This document shows positions 42,971 to 52,667 of a DNA stretch of 64,000 nucleotides, one piece after another (within the stretch, counting starts at the first letter, position 1; each line of letters opens with the position of its first letter). This stretch comes from Sediminispirochaeta bajacaliforniensis DSM 16054 (GTDB taxonomy: Bacteria > Spirochaetota > Spirochaetia > DSM-16054 > Sediminispirochaetaceae): contig NZ_KB899413.1 of NCBI RefSeq assembly GCF_000378205.1, positions 62,001-126,000 on the forward strand, written 5' to 3'. The notes beneath the pieces were generated by a model. That model made no database searches. It saw only the letters and a list, made by a program, of their open reading frames with translations, and had not been told where the DNA came from. Position numbers and translations under genes: made by a program.

Positions 42971-44630
42971 ACGCCACCTCCTTATCCACTTCAATGCTCC
43001 CGCCGCCGGAATGGCGGCGGGATTCATCCTCTTTCTTCAGTTTATAAATAAGCGAATCACAAAGAGCATGCCATGATGCATCCAGGATATTGTCGGAAAC
43101 ACCCACGGTGGTCCAATGATCGACCCCGTCGGTGCTGCTTATCATGACTCGTGTGGTCGCATTCGTGCCAGCCTCTTCATTGAGAATTCGCACCTTATAG
43201 TCCGAAAGCTTTACCGTCCCAAGAACGGGGTAAAATTTTTCAAGAACCTTCCTAAGGGCCCTGTCAAGGGCCTCCACAGGGCCGCTTCCGTCGGCCGAGG
43301 TGTGTTCCACGGGATCGGAATAGCCGCCGGATAGGCTGACCTCTTCGGGAACCGCTGCCTTGATGGTGGCTTCGGACCAGGACTTGCCATCTCCCTCCGC
43401 CCAGGTAAGAACCCTGAAGCCCTGAAGGGTAAAGTAATCCTTCAAGGTCCCCAGTTCCCTTGCCGAAAGCAGTTCAAAGGATGCATCGGCACCCTCGAAA
43501 TGATAGCCTCTGGCCTCCAACTCCTTCACCGCTTTGAGGATTCCTGCGGTCCGTTTCGGATCGTCGGAAAGATCGATCCCCAGCTTTTTCACCTTCTCAA
43601 GAACATTGCTCTTCCCCGATAGTTCGCTGATAGTCACGATACGGTCGTTGCCTACAAGCTCGGGGGAAACATGTTCATAACAGCGGCTATTTTTCCGAAC
43701 TGCAGAGACATGGATACCTCCCTTATGCGCAAAGGCATTCCGTCCGACATAGGGAAGCCAGTCGGGCTGGCTTCGGTTCGCCGCCTCGCTGACAAGATGA
43801 CTTATATGAGTAAGCTTTTCCAGTTGTCCCTCGGGAAGACAGTGAAAGTTTCCTTTCAATTCAAGATTGGGGATCACGCTGCAGAGATTGGCATTCCCGC
43901 ATCGCTCTCCAAGACCGTTTATCGTTCCCTGCACCATTCTTGCCCCCGCACCGACGGCGACGAGGCTGTTGGCAACGGCAAGCTCACTATCGTTGTGGGC
44001 GTGAATACCGAGGGGAACGGTAACCCGGGCGGCGGCTGCCTCCTGCGCTTCAAGAATCTCCGAAGGCAGGGAACCGCCATTGGTATCACAAAGGGCAATC
44101 CAGTCCGCCCCCGCCGACGCCGCTGCTTCGATGACCGCCAGGGCATAGCCCCGGTCGGCCTTGAAGCCGTCGAAAAAATGCTCCGCATCGAAAACGATCT
44201 TCTCAAAACGGCCGCGAAGATAGGCGATGGTCGAGGAAACCATTGCAAGGTTTTCATCCAGCGAGGTTTCAAGAGCCTCGGTTACATGGAGGTCCCAACT
44301 TTTACCGAAGATCGCCACCGCCGGTACCCCTGTCTCGCAAAGGGTCCTGATATTGGTGTCCTCTTCCACCGCCATATTCTTCATCCGCGTGGAGCTGAAG
44401 GCGGTCAGACTGGCATGGGAAAGAGGTGCCTTTTTCATCTCGTGAAAGAAAGCGACATCCTTGGGATTGCTCCCGGGCCAGCCCCCCTCGATGAAATCGA
44501 CACCAAGTTGGTCCAGTCCCCGGGCGATCCTGATTTTATCCTCCACCGAAAAGGCGACACCCCTGGTCTGGGCGCCATCCCTGAGGGTGGTATCAAAGAT
44601 CATGATCTTTTCACGCGAAGAATCACTCAT
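42954..44630 (-). CDS. cimA: (R)-citramalate synthase
   Basis: Condenses pyruvate and acetyl-CoA to citramalate, the entry of the threonine-independent isoleucine route. At 558 residues it has a DRE-TIM barrel ([23 protein letters not shown]), [49 protein letters not shown] and [22 protein letters not shown], then a LeuA-type regulatory domain. [16 protein letters not shown] with Arg-Gly-Val is the CimA-type variant (LeuA has EQSPGASM). It overlaps ilvD (ATGA) and leuA. No threonine deaminase gene is in the operon. Confidence 0.9.
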   Translation of the reverse strand: MSDSSREKIMIFDTTLRDGAQTRGVAFSVEDKIRIARGLDQLGVDFIEGGWPGSNPKDVAFFHEMKKAPLSHASLTAFSSTRMKNMAVEEDTNIRTLCETGVPAVAIFGKSWDLHVTEALETSLDENLAMVSSTIAYLRGRFEKIVFDAEHFFDGFKADRGYALAVIEAAASAGADWIALCDTNGGSLPSEILEAQEAAAARVTVPLGIHAHNDSELAVANSLVAVGAGARMVQGTINGLGERCGNANLCSVIPNLELKGNFHCLPEGQLEKLTHISHLVSEAANRSQPDWLPYVGRNAFAHKGGIHVSAVRKNSRCYEHVSPELVGNDRIVTISELSGKSNVLEKVKKLGIDLSDDPKRTAGILKAVKELEARGYHFEGADASFELLSARELGTLKDYFTLQGFRVLTWAEGDGKSWSEATIKAAVPEEVSLSGGYSDPVEHTSADGSGPVEALDRALRKVLEKFYPVLGTVKLSDYKVRILNEEAGTNATTRVMISSTDGVDHWTTVGVSDNILDASWHALCDSLIYKLKKEDESRRHSGGGSIEVDKEVAYAAQN

Positions 44631-46366
44631 GACGTTTCTCCCGATTGAAGCCGCTTCACCGACTCGGAGGCAGCCTCAACAAAATCCTTACGGTAGATGG
44701 CCCCCTCGGCGGCACTGCCGACAAATATCGAATAGCGTGCAAGATAACCATCGGGATTGTGCTTGGCGGTCACAGGTTTTCCGGCCGAGGCCGCAGCCAA
44801 GGCACCTGCACGCCGTTTCTTTTCGTCCTCCCCCACCAGGAGGTCGAGGCTACGTTTGTTGAAATCGACTCGTATGCGATCTCCCTCCTGAACAAGGCCG
44901 ATGGGGCCTCCATTTGCCGCCTCGGGAGAAACGTGGCCGATAACCGCTCCCGTCGACCCGCCGGAAAAGCGACCGTCCGTGATCAAAACGACTTTCTCTA
45001 TCAAGCCCAGGCCGACGATGGCGCTTGTGGGGCTGAGCATCTCACGCATACCCGGGCCGCCTTTGGGGCCTTCGTTACGAATCACAACAACATCTCCGCT
45101 TTTCACCTTACCGGCCAGGATGGCCTCGGTCGCGACTTCCCCATCTTCATAAACAACGGCAGGCCCTTCGTGAACGCGGAGGGCTTCAGGAACCCCGGCA
45201 AGTTTGACAACGGCGCCGTCCGGTGCAAGCGAACCGTGAAGGACGGCAAGCCCCCCTTCCGCATGATATGGATGGCCTACAGGACGAACCACCTCATCAT
45301 CCCAAACCCGGGAAGCATCGGCAATCTCACCGATGGTTTTTCCGGTCACGCTTTTCGCATCCCTTTTTAATTCTCCCAACTCGTTGAGACGGGAAAGAAT
45401 CGCACCGATGCCGCCCGCGGCCTCCAAATCCTGGATATGGTGTTTTCCCACAGGGGAGAGATTGCAGAGATGGGGAATCCTGCGGCCGAGCAGGTCGAAG
45501 TTGTCGATTGAGAAATCAACATCGAAAGCCTTGGCTATGGCAGGAAGGTGCAGTGCGGTATTGGAAGAGCCGCCAAGGGCGAGGTCTGCGGCAACGGCGT
45601 TCATAAAAGAATCTCCGGTTGCAATATCTCTGGGGCAGATACCCTCTTCCACCAGCCTGACCACCGCCATTCCGGCCTCCTTGGCAAGGCGGATGCGACC
45701 GGAATCGACGGCAGGAATGGTTCCGTTTCCGGGAAGGGCAAGCCCAAGCACTTCGGCAAGGGAGTTCATGGAGTTTGCGGTAAAAAGACCGGAACAGCTT
45801 CCCGCTCCCGGACAGGCATAGCTTTCGATAGCGGTCAGCTCATCATCGTCGATATCGCCCTGGGCGTGGCGCCCTACCGCTTCGAAGACCGAGATAAGAT
45901 CCAGGCTCTTGCCGTGGTAGTTACCGGCAAGCATGGGACCGCCGCTTATCAGAACCGAAGGGATATTGAGTCTCCCCATGGCCATAAGCATACCCGGAGT
46001 TATTTTATCGCAGTTGGAAATAAAGACCATACCGTCGAAGGGGTGGCCTTCGGCCACGATCTCGATGGAATCGGCAATGAGTTCCCGGCTGGGCAGGGAG
46101 TAGTACATCCCCTTATGATCCATGGCGATCCCGTCACAGACACCGATGGTGGAAAATCGCAGGGGCGTGGCGCCGGCCATTCGAACACCGGCCTTTACCG
46201 CATCCTCAACCTGAGCGAGGTGCATATGACCGGGAATGAGTTCACTCGCCGACGAGGCAATCCCGATAATAGGACCGGCAATCTCCCGGTCGGTGAGTCC
46301 CAGCGCCTTCATCAAAGATCGGTGGGGAGCCCGTTTCGATCCCAGTTTCATTTTATCACTTCGCAT
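44627..46366 (-). CDS. ilvD: dihydroxy-acid dehydratase
   Basis: Fe-S enzyme that dehydrates dihydroxyisovalerate and dihydroxymethylvalerate to the keto acids of valine and isoleucine. With the ATG at 46366 it has 579 residues. Motifs: [56 protein letters not shown] and the C-terminal [34 protein letters not shown] lies upstream of this ATG, which is why I rejected the 20-residue longer start at 46426. Confidence 0.95.
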   Translation of the reverse strand: MRSDKMKLGSKRAPHRSLMKALGLTDREIAGPIIGIASSASELIPGHMHLAQVEDAVKAGVRMAGATPLRFSTIGVCDGIAMDHKGMYYSLPSRELIADSIEIVAEGHPFDGMVFISNCDKITPGMLMAMGRLNIPSVLISGGPMLAGNYHGKSLDLISVFEAVGRHAQGDIDDDELTAIESYACPGAGSCSGLFTANSMNSLAEVLGLALPGNGTIPAVDSGRIRLAKEAGMAVVRLVEEGICPRDIATGDSFMNAVAADLALGGSSNTALHLPAIAKAFDVDFSIDNFDLLGRRIPHLCNLSPVGKHHIQDLEAAGGIGAILSRLNELGELKRDAKSVTGKTIGEIADASRVWDDEVVRPVGHPYHAEGGLAVLHGSLAPDGAVVKLAGVPEALRVHEGPAVVYEDGEVATEAILAGKVKSGDVVVIRNEGPKGGPGMREMLSPTSAIVGLGLIEKVVLITDGRFSGGSTGAVIGHVSPEAANGGPIGLVQEGDRIRVDFNKRSLDLLVGEDEKKRRAGALAAASAGKPVTAKHNPDGYLARYSIFVGSAAEGAIYRKDFVEAASESVKRLQSGETS

Positions 46367-46432
46367 AGTTCCCTTCTCCTTTGTTTCGAAAAACCCCGGC
46401 GACCCTGGCCGCCGGAGTTTCTTCATGGTTTT

Positions 46433-47494
<1,062 letters not shown>

Positions 47495-48004
47495 CTATCG
47501 GGTCTGCTTCTTTTCCCACCGGTTCATCGCAACGATGCCGGTTCTCGCCACCTCAACCACCTGCTGAGGTGGAAAAAGGCCGATAAACGAGTCCACTTTT
47601 TCACTGCTTCCGACGATCTCCACAACAAAGCCGCCGGGGCCGGAATCGATCACCTGGCCCTTGAATACGTTGACCATCTGCAGAACCTCATTCCGAGATC
47701 CGTTGGTGGCCCTGAGTTTGATAAGTCCAATCTCTCGTTCAACCTTATTGCGCGGGTCAATGGGACTCACCTTTACCGTATCGACGATCTTGTAAAGCTG
47801 TTTCTGAATCTGTTCCACACTCTGGTCATCGCCCTTTACAATGATGGTGAGCCTGAACATATCGGGATCTTTGGTCGGCCCGGCAGCGATCGACTCGATA
47901 TTAAAGCCCCTCCTGGTAATCAGACTGGTCAGCTTCGAAAGAACCCCCGGGTGGTTGTTCACCAACACGGAAATGGTGTGATCGGTATATTCTTCTTCGC
48001 GCAT
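47495..48004 (-). CDS. ilvN: acetolactate synthase small (regulatory) subunit
   Basis: A 169-residue regulatory subunit. The N-terminal ACT domain is clear (HTISVLVNNHPGVLSKLTSLITRRGFNIESIAAGPT), followed by the ALS_ss_C domain (ELGLIKLRATN-like EIGLIKLRATNGSRNEVLQMVNVFKGQVID). It gives valine feedback control and raises activity of the large subunit encoded just upstream. Size is that of the IlvH/IlvN long form. Confidence 0.94.
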   Translation of the reverse strand: MREEEYTDHTISVLVNNHPGVLSKLTSLITRRGFNIESIAAGPTKDPDMFRLTIIVKGDDQSVEQIQKQLYKIVDTVKVSPIDPRNKVEREIGLIKLRATNGSRNEVLQMVNVFKGQVIDSGPGGFVVEIVGSSEKVDSFIGLFPPQQVVEVARTGIVAMNRWEKKQTR

Positions 48005-48024
48005 ACGCCTCTCCTTTCTATCGA

Positions 48025-49707
48025 TCAGATCTTCTCAACAACTTGTTCAAGGGGTTTACCCGCAGGGACCATCGGAAGGACGTTTGCCGACGGACTGACA
48101 TGGGCATGAAGCAGCATCGGCCCCTCGCATTCGGCAAGTTCCCTGAGAACATCTTGCGCATCCTTGGCATCCCGGAGCGTGCGGCCGTGGATGCCGAAGA
48201 CCTCGGCAAGGGCGGCAAAATCGGGATTATCATCCATGACGGTACCGGCGTAACGCTTCTCGAAGAGAAGCTCCTGCCATTGGCGAACCATTCCGAGATA
48301 ACCGTTGTCTATCACCAGCATCTTTACAGGAAGACGATAACGCCTGATGGTGGCAAGCTCCTGAAGGTTCATCTGAAAACCTCCGTCGCCGCTTATCATC
48401 AACACCGGTTTGTCGGGATTTCCGACAGCCGCCCCTATTGCCGCGGGAAGGCCGAAGCCCATGGTCCCAAGTCCCCCGCTGGTAAGAAAGGAGCGTCCCC
48501 TGGAAAAGCCGAAAAACAGGGCGGCCCACATCTGGTTCTGTCCCACATCCGTGACGACTATGGTCTCTTTGGGGAAAATTTCCCCGGCAAGCTGGATCAA
48601 TCGTTGCGGGGCCAGCCCCCCGGGATTCTTCGGATCCTCGGCAACCAGAGGGTGGGCGGATCGATACTCGACGAGTTCGCGGATCCACTGTTCGGAATCA
48701 ACCGGAATATCGGCCTTGTTCAAATCCCCCAGCACCGATTGGATCGTACCGACGATGGGAAGGTCGGCCTTGATGCTCTTTCCGATCTCTGCGGGATCAA
48801 TGTCCACATGGACCAGTTTTGCCTTCGGGGCAAAACCTGCCCCGTCACCGACGATACGGTCTGAAAAACGGACCCCAAGGGCAAGGATGAGATCGGCATG
48901 TTGAACGGCATAATTACCGTAGAGGGTACCATGCATTCCGATAGGTCCAAGAAGCAGCTCACTTCGCTTCGGCATCACGCCATGCCCCATAAGGGTACAG
49001 ACAACGGGAATACCCTTCTCGTCCGCAAGACGATTCACCATTTCCGTTGCTCCGGAAAGATTGACACCACCGCCGGCGATGATCAAAGGTTTACGTGACT
49101 GTTTCAACATGCCGATGACCGACTTAATCTGCTTCGGATGGCCGTTCATGTTCGGCTTGTATCCTCGTAGCTCAATCGTATCCGGATAGTCAAAGGAGAC
49201 ATCCTGGGCCTGTACATCCCCGGGGATATCGATAACCACAGGGCCGGGGCGGCCGGTGGTTGCAAGGTGAAAGGCCTTCTTTACCGTATAGGCGATCTCA
49301 CTTGCATCCCGTACCAGAAAATTGGCCTTTGTGATCGGCATGGTAATTCCAACTACATCTGCTTCCTGAAAAGCATCGCTTCCGATTTGATCTAGGTTGA
49401 CCTGCCCGGTTATGACAACCATGGGAACGGAATCCATATAGGCTGTCGCAATGCCGGTGACAGTGTTGGTGGCGCCGGGACCGGAGGTAACAATAACAAC
49501 ACCAGGCCTGCCGGTGGAGCGGGCATAGCCATCAGCCGCATGGGTCCCCCCTTGCTCATGACGGGGGAGAATCAAACGGACACGATCCTCAAATTCCTGC
49601 AGTTGATCAAAGATGGAAATAACTTTCCCGCCGGTATAGGCAAAAATCGTGTCCACACCTTCGAGTAAAAGACTTTCAACCAATATTCGTGCACCTTTCA
49701 AGATCAT
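48025..49707 (-). CDS. ilvB: acetolactate synthase large subunit
   Basis: ThDP enzyme that forms acetolactate or acetohydroxybutyrate. With the ATG at 49707 it has 560 residues. Seen: GVDTIFAYTGGKVISIFDQL, where the usual P of YPGG is T; the catalytic Glu in LPRHEQGGTHAADGYARSTGRPGV; SGPGATNTVTGIATAYMDSVPMVVITGQV; and the ThDP/Mg motif ISGDGGFQMNLQELATIRRYRLPVKMLVIDN. AGGAGG stands only 2 bases before this ATG; a TTG two codons further in (49701) has better spacing. Expression is probably set by the attenuator directly upstream. Confidence 0.94.
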   Translation of the reverse strand: MILKGARILVESLLLEGVDTIFAYTGGKVISIFDQLQEFEDRVRLILPRHEQGGTHAADGYARSTGRPGVVIVTSGPGATNTVTGIATAYMDSVPMVVITGQVNLDQIGSDAFQEADVVGITMPITKANFLVRDASEIAYTVKKAFHLATTGRPGPVVIDIPGDVQAQDVSFDYPDTIELRGYKPNMNGHPKQIKSVIGMLKQSRKPLIIAGGGVNLSGATEMVNRLADEKGIPVVCTLMGHGVMPKRSELLLGPIGMHGTLYGNYAVQHADLILALGVRFSDRIVGDGAGFAPKAKLVHVDIDPAEIGKSIKADLPIVGTIQSVLGDLNKADIPVDSEQWIRELVEYRSAHPLVAEDPKNPGGLAPQRLIQLAGEIFPKETIVVTDVGQNQMWAALFFGFSRGRSFLTSGGLGTMGFGLPAAIGAAVGNPDKPVLMISGDGGFQMNLQELATIRRYRLPVKMLVIDNGYLGMVRQWQELLFEKRYAGTVMDDNPDFAALAEVFGIHGRTLRDAKDAQDVLRELAECEGPMLLHAHVSPSANVLPMVPAGKPLEQVVEKI

Positions 49708-49735
49708 AACCTCCTTGATCTTCCCCGGGCACGAC

Positions 49736-49786
49736 AAAACCTCTCCGGCATTCCCGGTGCATATGGATGCACCTTCCGGGAGGGAG
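49736..49786 (-). terminator. attenuator terminator upstream of ilvB
   Basis: On the minus strand a GC-rich hairpin: inner stem GGTGCAT/ATGCACC with a CCAT loop, outer arms CTCCCGG and CCGGAGAG, then G and TTTT (49736-49739). It lies between the leader peptide and ilvB, so it would stop transcription unless prevented. The U-run is short and the outer stem has a bulge. Confidence 0.7.
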
Positions 49787-49796
49787 ACAGCGAGTC

Positions 49797-49880
49797 AGTT
49801 TCGTCGTTCGGGGTAATTTAGGTCAGGTAACCGAGCCTAACAGGCTTGGTTACCTGCCGCCATACTCGAACGGCGAAACT
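49797..49880 (-). promoter_or_regulatory. leader RNA secondary structure of the ilv-leu attenuator
   Basis: Two nested pairings. A long-range stem joins 49867-49880 (inside the leader peptide gene) with 49797-49810, 13 of 14 bases paired. Inside it is a perfect 9-bp stem, 49848-49856 with 49824-49832, extended by 4 bp, whose loop region holds the leader peptide TAG stop. A ribosome stalled on the last Ile codons would cover the outer 5' arm. Which alternative pairing acts as antiterminator I could not settle by eye. Confidence 0.65.
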
Positions 49881-50001
49881 TTCCAATAATGGATAGAATA
49901 ATAATCGAAATTGGTAGGCTGGAGAGGAGGATGTTTACGATAATAATAATGCTCATAACCGGGACAATAAGGTTTATGGACCGAGCAATAATCGTAAACA
50001 T
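49837..50001 (-). CDS. ilv-leu operon leader peptide, Ile-rich (54 aa)
   Basis: ATG at 50001 with AAGGAG at 50010-50015, 8 bases upstream; TAG at 49837-49839. Of 54 residues, 15 are Ile, 5 Leu and 3 Val, including runs of four (codons at 49939-49950), three and two Ile; 12 of the 15 Ile codons are ATT. The peptide begins MFTIIARSINLIVPV. A short ORF full of codons for the products of the operon, lying between its promoter and a terminator, is the classic mark of ribosome-mediated attenuation. When Ile-tRNA is scarce the ribosome stalls and the downstream genes are read. It is longer than the E. coli ilvL peptide (32 residues). Confidence 0.85.
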   Translation of the reverse strand: MFTIIARSINLIVPVMSIIIIVNILLSSLPISIIILSIIGKFRRSSMAAGNQAC

Positions 50002-50036
50002 ACCTTGGACTCCTTAAAGGAAAAATCTTAGAACTA

Positions 50037-50065
50037 AGGGTATCGGGGGGGAAAAAACGTGTCAA
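50037..50065 (-). promoter_or_regulatory. promoter of the ilv-leu operon
   Basis: Minus strand consensus TTGACA (50060-50065), 17-base spacer, TACCCT (50037-50042). The -35 overlaps the stop codon of the upstream membrane-protein gene. The predicted start near 50030 gives about 30 bases before the leader peptide ATG. The weak -10 suits a regulated promoter. Confidence 0.65.
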
Positions 50066-50679
50066 GCCTTTACAACTTGTGAAATCACAAAAAGCGTCCA
50101 GAAGAGGAGAATCAGGACCACAATATAGATACGAATCCCGATCAGAGGCACCGCAGCCTCCCTCCTCTTCCCGGCAAGGGGGTCAGCCGGTGACTCGTCA
50201 GCCTCTTCAAAGCAAAAAAGAAGGATCTGATCCAGCCGCTTTCCAAGGTGAGTAAGGGCATACCAGAAACCCTTCTCTTTCGCCGGAGGATCGAAGTCTA
50301 TAATTTTCTCAAAATAATACAGGGTCCTGGCGACAAGAGCTCCCCCCTTTCCTGGAAGGGCGAGGGATGCGCTTATCGAAGAACGGGAAAGGTAGACAAG
50401 GCCGATAAAGAGTAAGGCCCGCATCAGGCCCTGGACCAGAGCAACGGAGGTGACCGGGAAGGTTCCGATACGAAAGAGGACCTCCCCTACCGGAGTAAGG
50501 AGATTTGCTGCAGTGACTCCCAGCAAGAGGGCAATATTGGGAAGAAATCGGAACCGGCGCCCCAGAAGCAGGGAGTAGACGATAAGCAGGACGACTTGAA
50601 TAATCCTGAAAAAAAGCGACTGCTGAAATACGAAGGCGGGAATCAAAAGGACTCCCGCCATAAAACGAAATTTATTCAA
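50062..50679 (-). CDS. membrane protein of unknown function next to the Gx transporter
   Basis: A 205-residue protein with four or five hydrophobic segments: residues 6-35, 45-65, 75-100 and a final helix 180-203 (IRIYIVVLILLFWTLFVISQ), plus a charged cytoplasmic stretch at about 125-175 (FEKIIDFDPPAKEKGFWYAL, FCFEEADESPADPLAGKRRE). I do not recognise the family. It lies 3 bases downstream of the Gx transporter gene, and its shape (few helices plus a cytoplasmic helical part) could fit an ECF transporter T-like partner, but no EAA-type coupling motif is clear. Confidence 0.7.
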   Translation of the reverse strand: MNKFRFMAGVLLIPAFVFQQSLFFRIIQVVLLIVYSLLLGRRFRFLPNIALLLGVTAANLLTPVGEVLFRIGTFPVTSVALVQGLMRALLFIGLVYLSRSSISASLALPGKGGALVARTLYYFEKIIDFDPPAKEKGFWYALTHLGKRLDQILLFCFEEADESPADPLAGKRREAAVPLIGIRIYIVVLILLFWTLFVISQVVKA

Positions 50680-50682
50680 TGT

Positions 50683-51195
50683 TCAAGCCTCCGTGAAGGT
50701 ACGAGCCCAAAGGCTTCCGGCAATAAACCGATCACCGAAAAATCCCATGATGGCCCCGCTGATCAAACCGATAATCAGAAAGGGAGGGGCTATAAGAAGG
50801 GCCGCATTACCGAAAATAAAGCGGTTGGCAAGCAATATCTGCGACAAATTTCCGACAAAGGCTCCCGCCACACTAATACCGACGAGACTGATACCCTTCC
50901 TTGCAAAGCGCCGAAGCAGGACCATAACAGCAACACTGACAAGGGTTCCCGTAGCGGAAAAAAGGATGATATATGAAAAGAGTGTCCCATTTACAATCCC
51001 TTGTCCTGCAATCTTTAGAAAGGCCAAAAGCCACACGTCGCGATCATCGAAGAGGGCAAGTGCAATAAGAATCGGAATATTCGCAATTCCCAAGCGCATA
51101 AAGGGCACGGGCTTGGGTATCATAAACTCCAAGACCGAAAGGAAAAGCGCCAGCCCGCCCAAGACCGCAATGGGCTTGTGACGATCACCACTCAT
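50683..51195 (-). CDS. Gx transporter family protein (Hpre_diP_synt_I type)
   Basis: A 170-residue membrane protein with five or six helices and the family pattern GGLALFLSVLEFMIPKPVPFMRLGIANIPILIALALF followed by GTLFSYIILFSATGTLVSVAVM and GAFVGNLSQILLANRF. The family was once called heptaprenyl diphosphate synthase component I but resembles ECF S-components. It often stands beside ApbE or NusG-II domain proteins, as here. The substrate is unknown; flavin or quinone-precursor uptake is a guess from context. The ATG at 51195 overlaps the preceding gene by 11 bp. Confidence 0.78.
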   Translation of the reverse strand: MSGDRHKPIAVLGGLALFLSVLEFMIPKPVPFMRLGIANIPILIALALFDDRDVWLLAFLKIAGQGIVNGTLFSYIILFSATGTLVSVAVMVLLRRFARKGISLVGISVAGAFVGNLSQILLANRFIFGNAALLIAPPFLIIGLISGAIMGFFGDRFIAGSLWARTFTEA

Positions 51196-51463
51196 CAGAT
51201 TCTCCGTCCACTTCATCCTCATCATCGAGGAAATCTTCGATACGGTAGCTGATCTCTTCGGGAGGATCTATAGGCACAAGATCGACAAGATGGGGCAGAA
51301 TATCCGCGGCAGCTTTTCTGCTCTCGTCGGGAAATTCAAAAAAGGTAACCACCCCCTCGTCGGATTCTTCCATAATACAGCAGGCGGTAAAACTCTTGCC
51401 CATGGAAAGGTCAAGTCGGTACCACACTCCGGAAATAAGCCGGACATCGTCAAATTTACTCAT
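51185..51463 (-). CDS. small acidic protein of unknown function (92 aa)
   Basis: A soluble protein with a beta-rich start (FDDVRLISGVWYRLDLSMGKSFTACCIMEES) and a very acidic C-terminal tail (EDFLDDEDEVDGESDEW). There is no signal peptide, and no CxxC. I recognise no family. It is tied into the operon on both sides: its ATG overlaps the apbE stop (ATGA), and its end overlaps the Gx transporter start. It is probably a real accessory gene of this cluster. Confidence 0.7.
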   Translation of the reverse strand: MSKFDDVRLISGVWYRLDLSMGKSFTACCIMEESDEGVVTFFEFPDESRKAAADILPHLVDLVPIDPPEEISYRIEDFLDDEDEVDGESDEW

Positions 51464-52500
51464 TCCGTCACCTCGTTATCCTGCACAAAATGGTACCGAC
51501 TGTCCTCTATCGTAAGCCACCCGTCGGGGTCGGAGGATGTCAGCACCGATTTATCTTCCATAACAAACACTGCCTGGAGAAAGGGGGTCTCTCTGGCCAG
51601 CCGCAGGCCTTTCTCCGGGCCTAAGGCAAACAACATGGTAGAGAAAGCGTCCGCCCGGGTCGAGTCCCTGGCTACAATCGTCACCGAGGCTATCCCGTTT
51701 TCTATCGGATAACCGTCGACGGTACTGAGGATATGGTGATAACGCACGCCGTCCTGAATGAAGAAACGTTCATATTTCCCGCTGGTGACAACGGCACTAT
51801 CCTCGACTCGGGCAATGGCGATATAGTTTCCCCGCTCGGCGTCGGGGTCCTGAATTCCAATCTTCCAGGGCCCATCTCCGTAACGCTGCCCCATTGCAAA
51901 AACATTCCCGCCGAAGTTGATAATGGCATACGGCACCTCGCCATCCTTCAGAACCTGTGCGGCGGCATCCGCGGCATAGCCCTTGGCGATGGCTCCAAGA
52001 TCGACGGCCATTCCTTTTTCCAGGAGTTCGGCTGTACGATGCTCACTATTGAGAACCAGATTGTGATAATCAATCAATGCAAGTGCATCCAAGATTTCGG
52101 GTCGCTCCGGAAGCCTTGCTGCGTCACTTCCTATTCCCCAGAGAGAGACAAGAGGCCCGACGGTGGGGTCAAAGGCACCACCCGAAAGCTGGGCATACTC
52201 CTTTGCCTTGGAAAGAAGAAAAAAGGTATCATCGGAGAGCTGCAAAGGATCCCTGCCTGCATGATCATTGAGAACCGAGATCTCCGAATCATCCAAATTC
52301 ACACTCATGAGAGACTCCACACGGTGAACGGCGTCAAAGGCTTCTTGTATATGATGGGCATCCGCCTTTCGAAAGACCGTGATGGTGCAGGTTGTCCCCA
52401 AAGCAAAACGTGTCTCCGCTATAGGATCTTGCGATTTCTCCGTCCCGCATGACGATAGAATACATAGTAAGGAAAAAAAAGCATATAGACGATATTTCAT
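51460..52500 (-). CDS. apbE: FAD:protein FMN transferase lipoprotein
   Basis: Attaches FMN from FAD to Ser/Thr of extracytoplasmic flavoproteins. The 346-residue protein has a lipoprotein signal (FFSLLCILSSC, Cys18). ApbE motifs follow: FALGTTCTITVFRKADAHH, LMSVNLDDSEISVLN, LSGGAFDPTVGPLVSLWGIG, VDLGAIAKGYAADAAAQVL and YAIINFGGNVFAMG, then VVTSGKYERFF. A likely client in this window is the secreted FMN-binding protein at 23920-24429. First gene of the cluster that continues into the Gx transporter. Confidence 0.93.
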   Translation of the reverse strand: MKYRLYAFFSLLCILSSCGTEKSQDPIAETRFALGTTCTITVFRKADAHHIQEAFDAVHRVESLMSVNLDDSEISVLNDHAGRDPLQLSDDTFFLLSKAKEYAQLSGGAFDPTVGPLVSLWGIGSDAARLPERPEILDALALIDYHNLVLNSEHRTAELLEKGMAVDLGAIAKGYAADAAAQVLKDGEVPYAIINFGGNVFAMGQRYGDGPWKIGIQDPDAERGNYIAIARVEDSAVVTSGKYERFFIQDGVRYHHILSTVDGYPIENGIASVTIVARDSTRADAFSTMLFALGPEKGLRLARETPFLQAVFVMEDKSVLTSSDPDGWLTIEDSRYHFVQDNEVTE

Positions 52501-52566
52501 GGTGCGAAAATTTCTCTTATTTCTCTTGAAAAGTCAACCTTCTGACAGAAGCATGTAGTTGCAGAA

Positions 52567-52580
52567 AAGATAATTATCTT
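52567..52580. promoter_or_regulatory. 14-bp perfect palindrome upstream of the NDH-2 gene
   Basis: AAGATAATTATCTT, self-complementary, in the divergent gap between apbE and the NDH-2 fusion gene. GATAAT resembles half-sites of Fur-type regulators, but the match is short. Confidence 0.4.
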
Positions 52581-52596
52581 CTATCATCACTAAAGC

Positions 52597-52613
52597 ATGA
52601 TCGAATCGATCAT
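52597..52613. promoter_or_regulatory. 17-bp near-perfect palindrome upstream of the NDH-2 gene
   Basis: ATGATCGA and TCGATCAT are perfect arms around a single central A. It lies 16 bases past the first palindrome and 54 bases before the ATG. The cognate regulator is unknown. Confidence 0.45.
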
Positions 52614-52625
52614 ATTTAGAAAATA

Positions 52626-52641
52626 TTCACAATAACGTGAA
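52626..52641. promoter_or_regulatory. TTCAC-N6-GTGAA inverted repeat before the NDH-2 gene
   Basis: Arms 52626-52630 and 52637-52641. It is reminiscent of redox or Crp-type boxes but in the opposite order to a Rex site. It lies about 26 bases before the ATG at 52668, which has GGAGGAAGG as ribosome-binding site. Confidence 0.35.
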
Positions 52642-52667
52642 AATCATAACAGAATCTGGAGGAAGGA

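Noticed and set aside
43671-44648. Plus-strand open frame (325 codons) opposite cimA
   Set aside because: Shadow of the well-supported citramalate synthase gene; no motif or SD.
49708-50030. T-box riboswitch for the ilv operon
   Set aside because: I looked for the conserved T-box sequence and specifier loop and found neither; the Ile-rich coding leader explains regulation better.
49850-50065. Tyr-rich open frame of 71 codons in the ilv leader region
   Set aside because: It lacks an SD and starts upstream of the predicted transcript; the overlapping Ile-rich frame has SD, sense and position.
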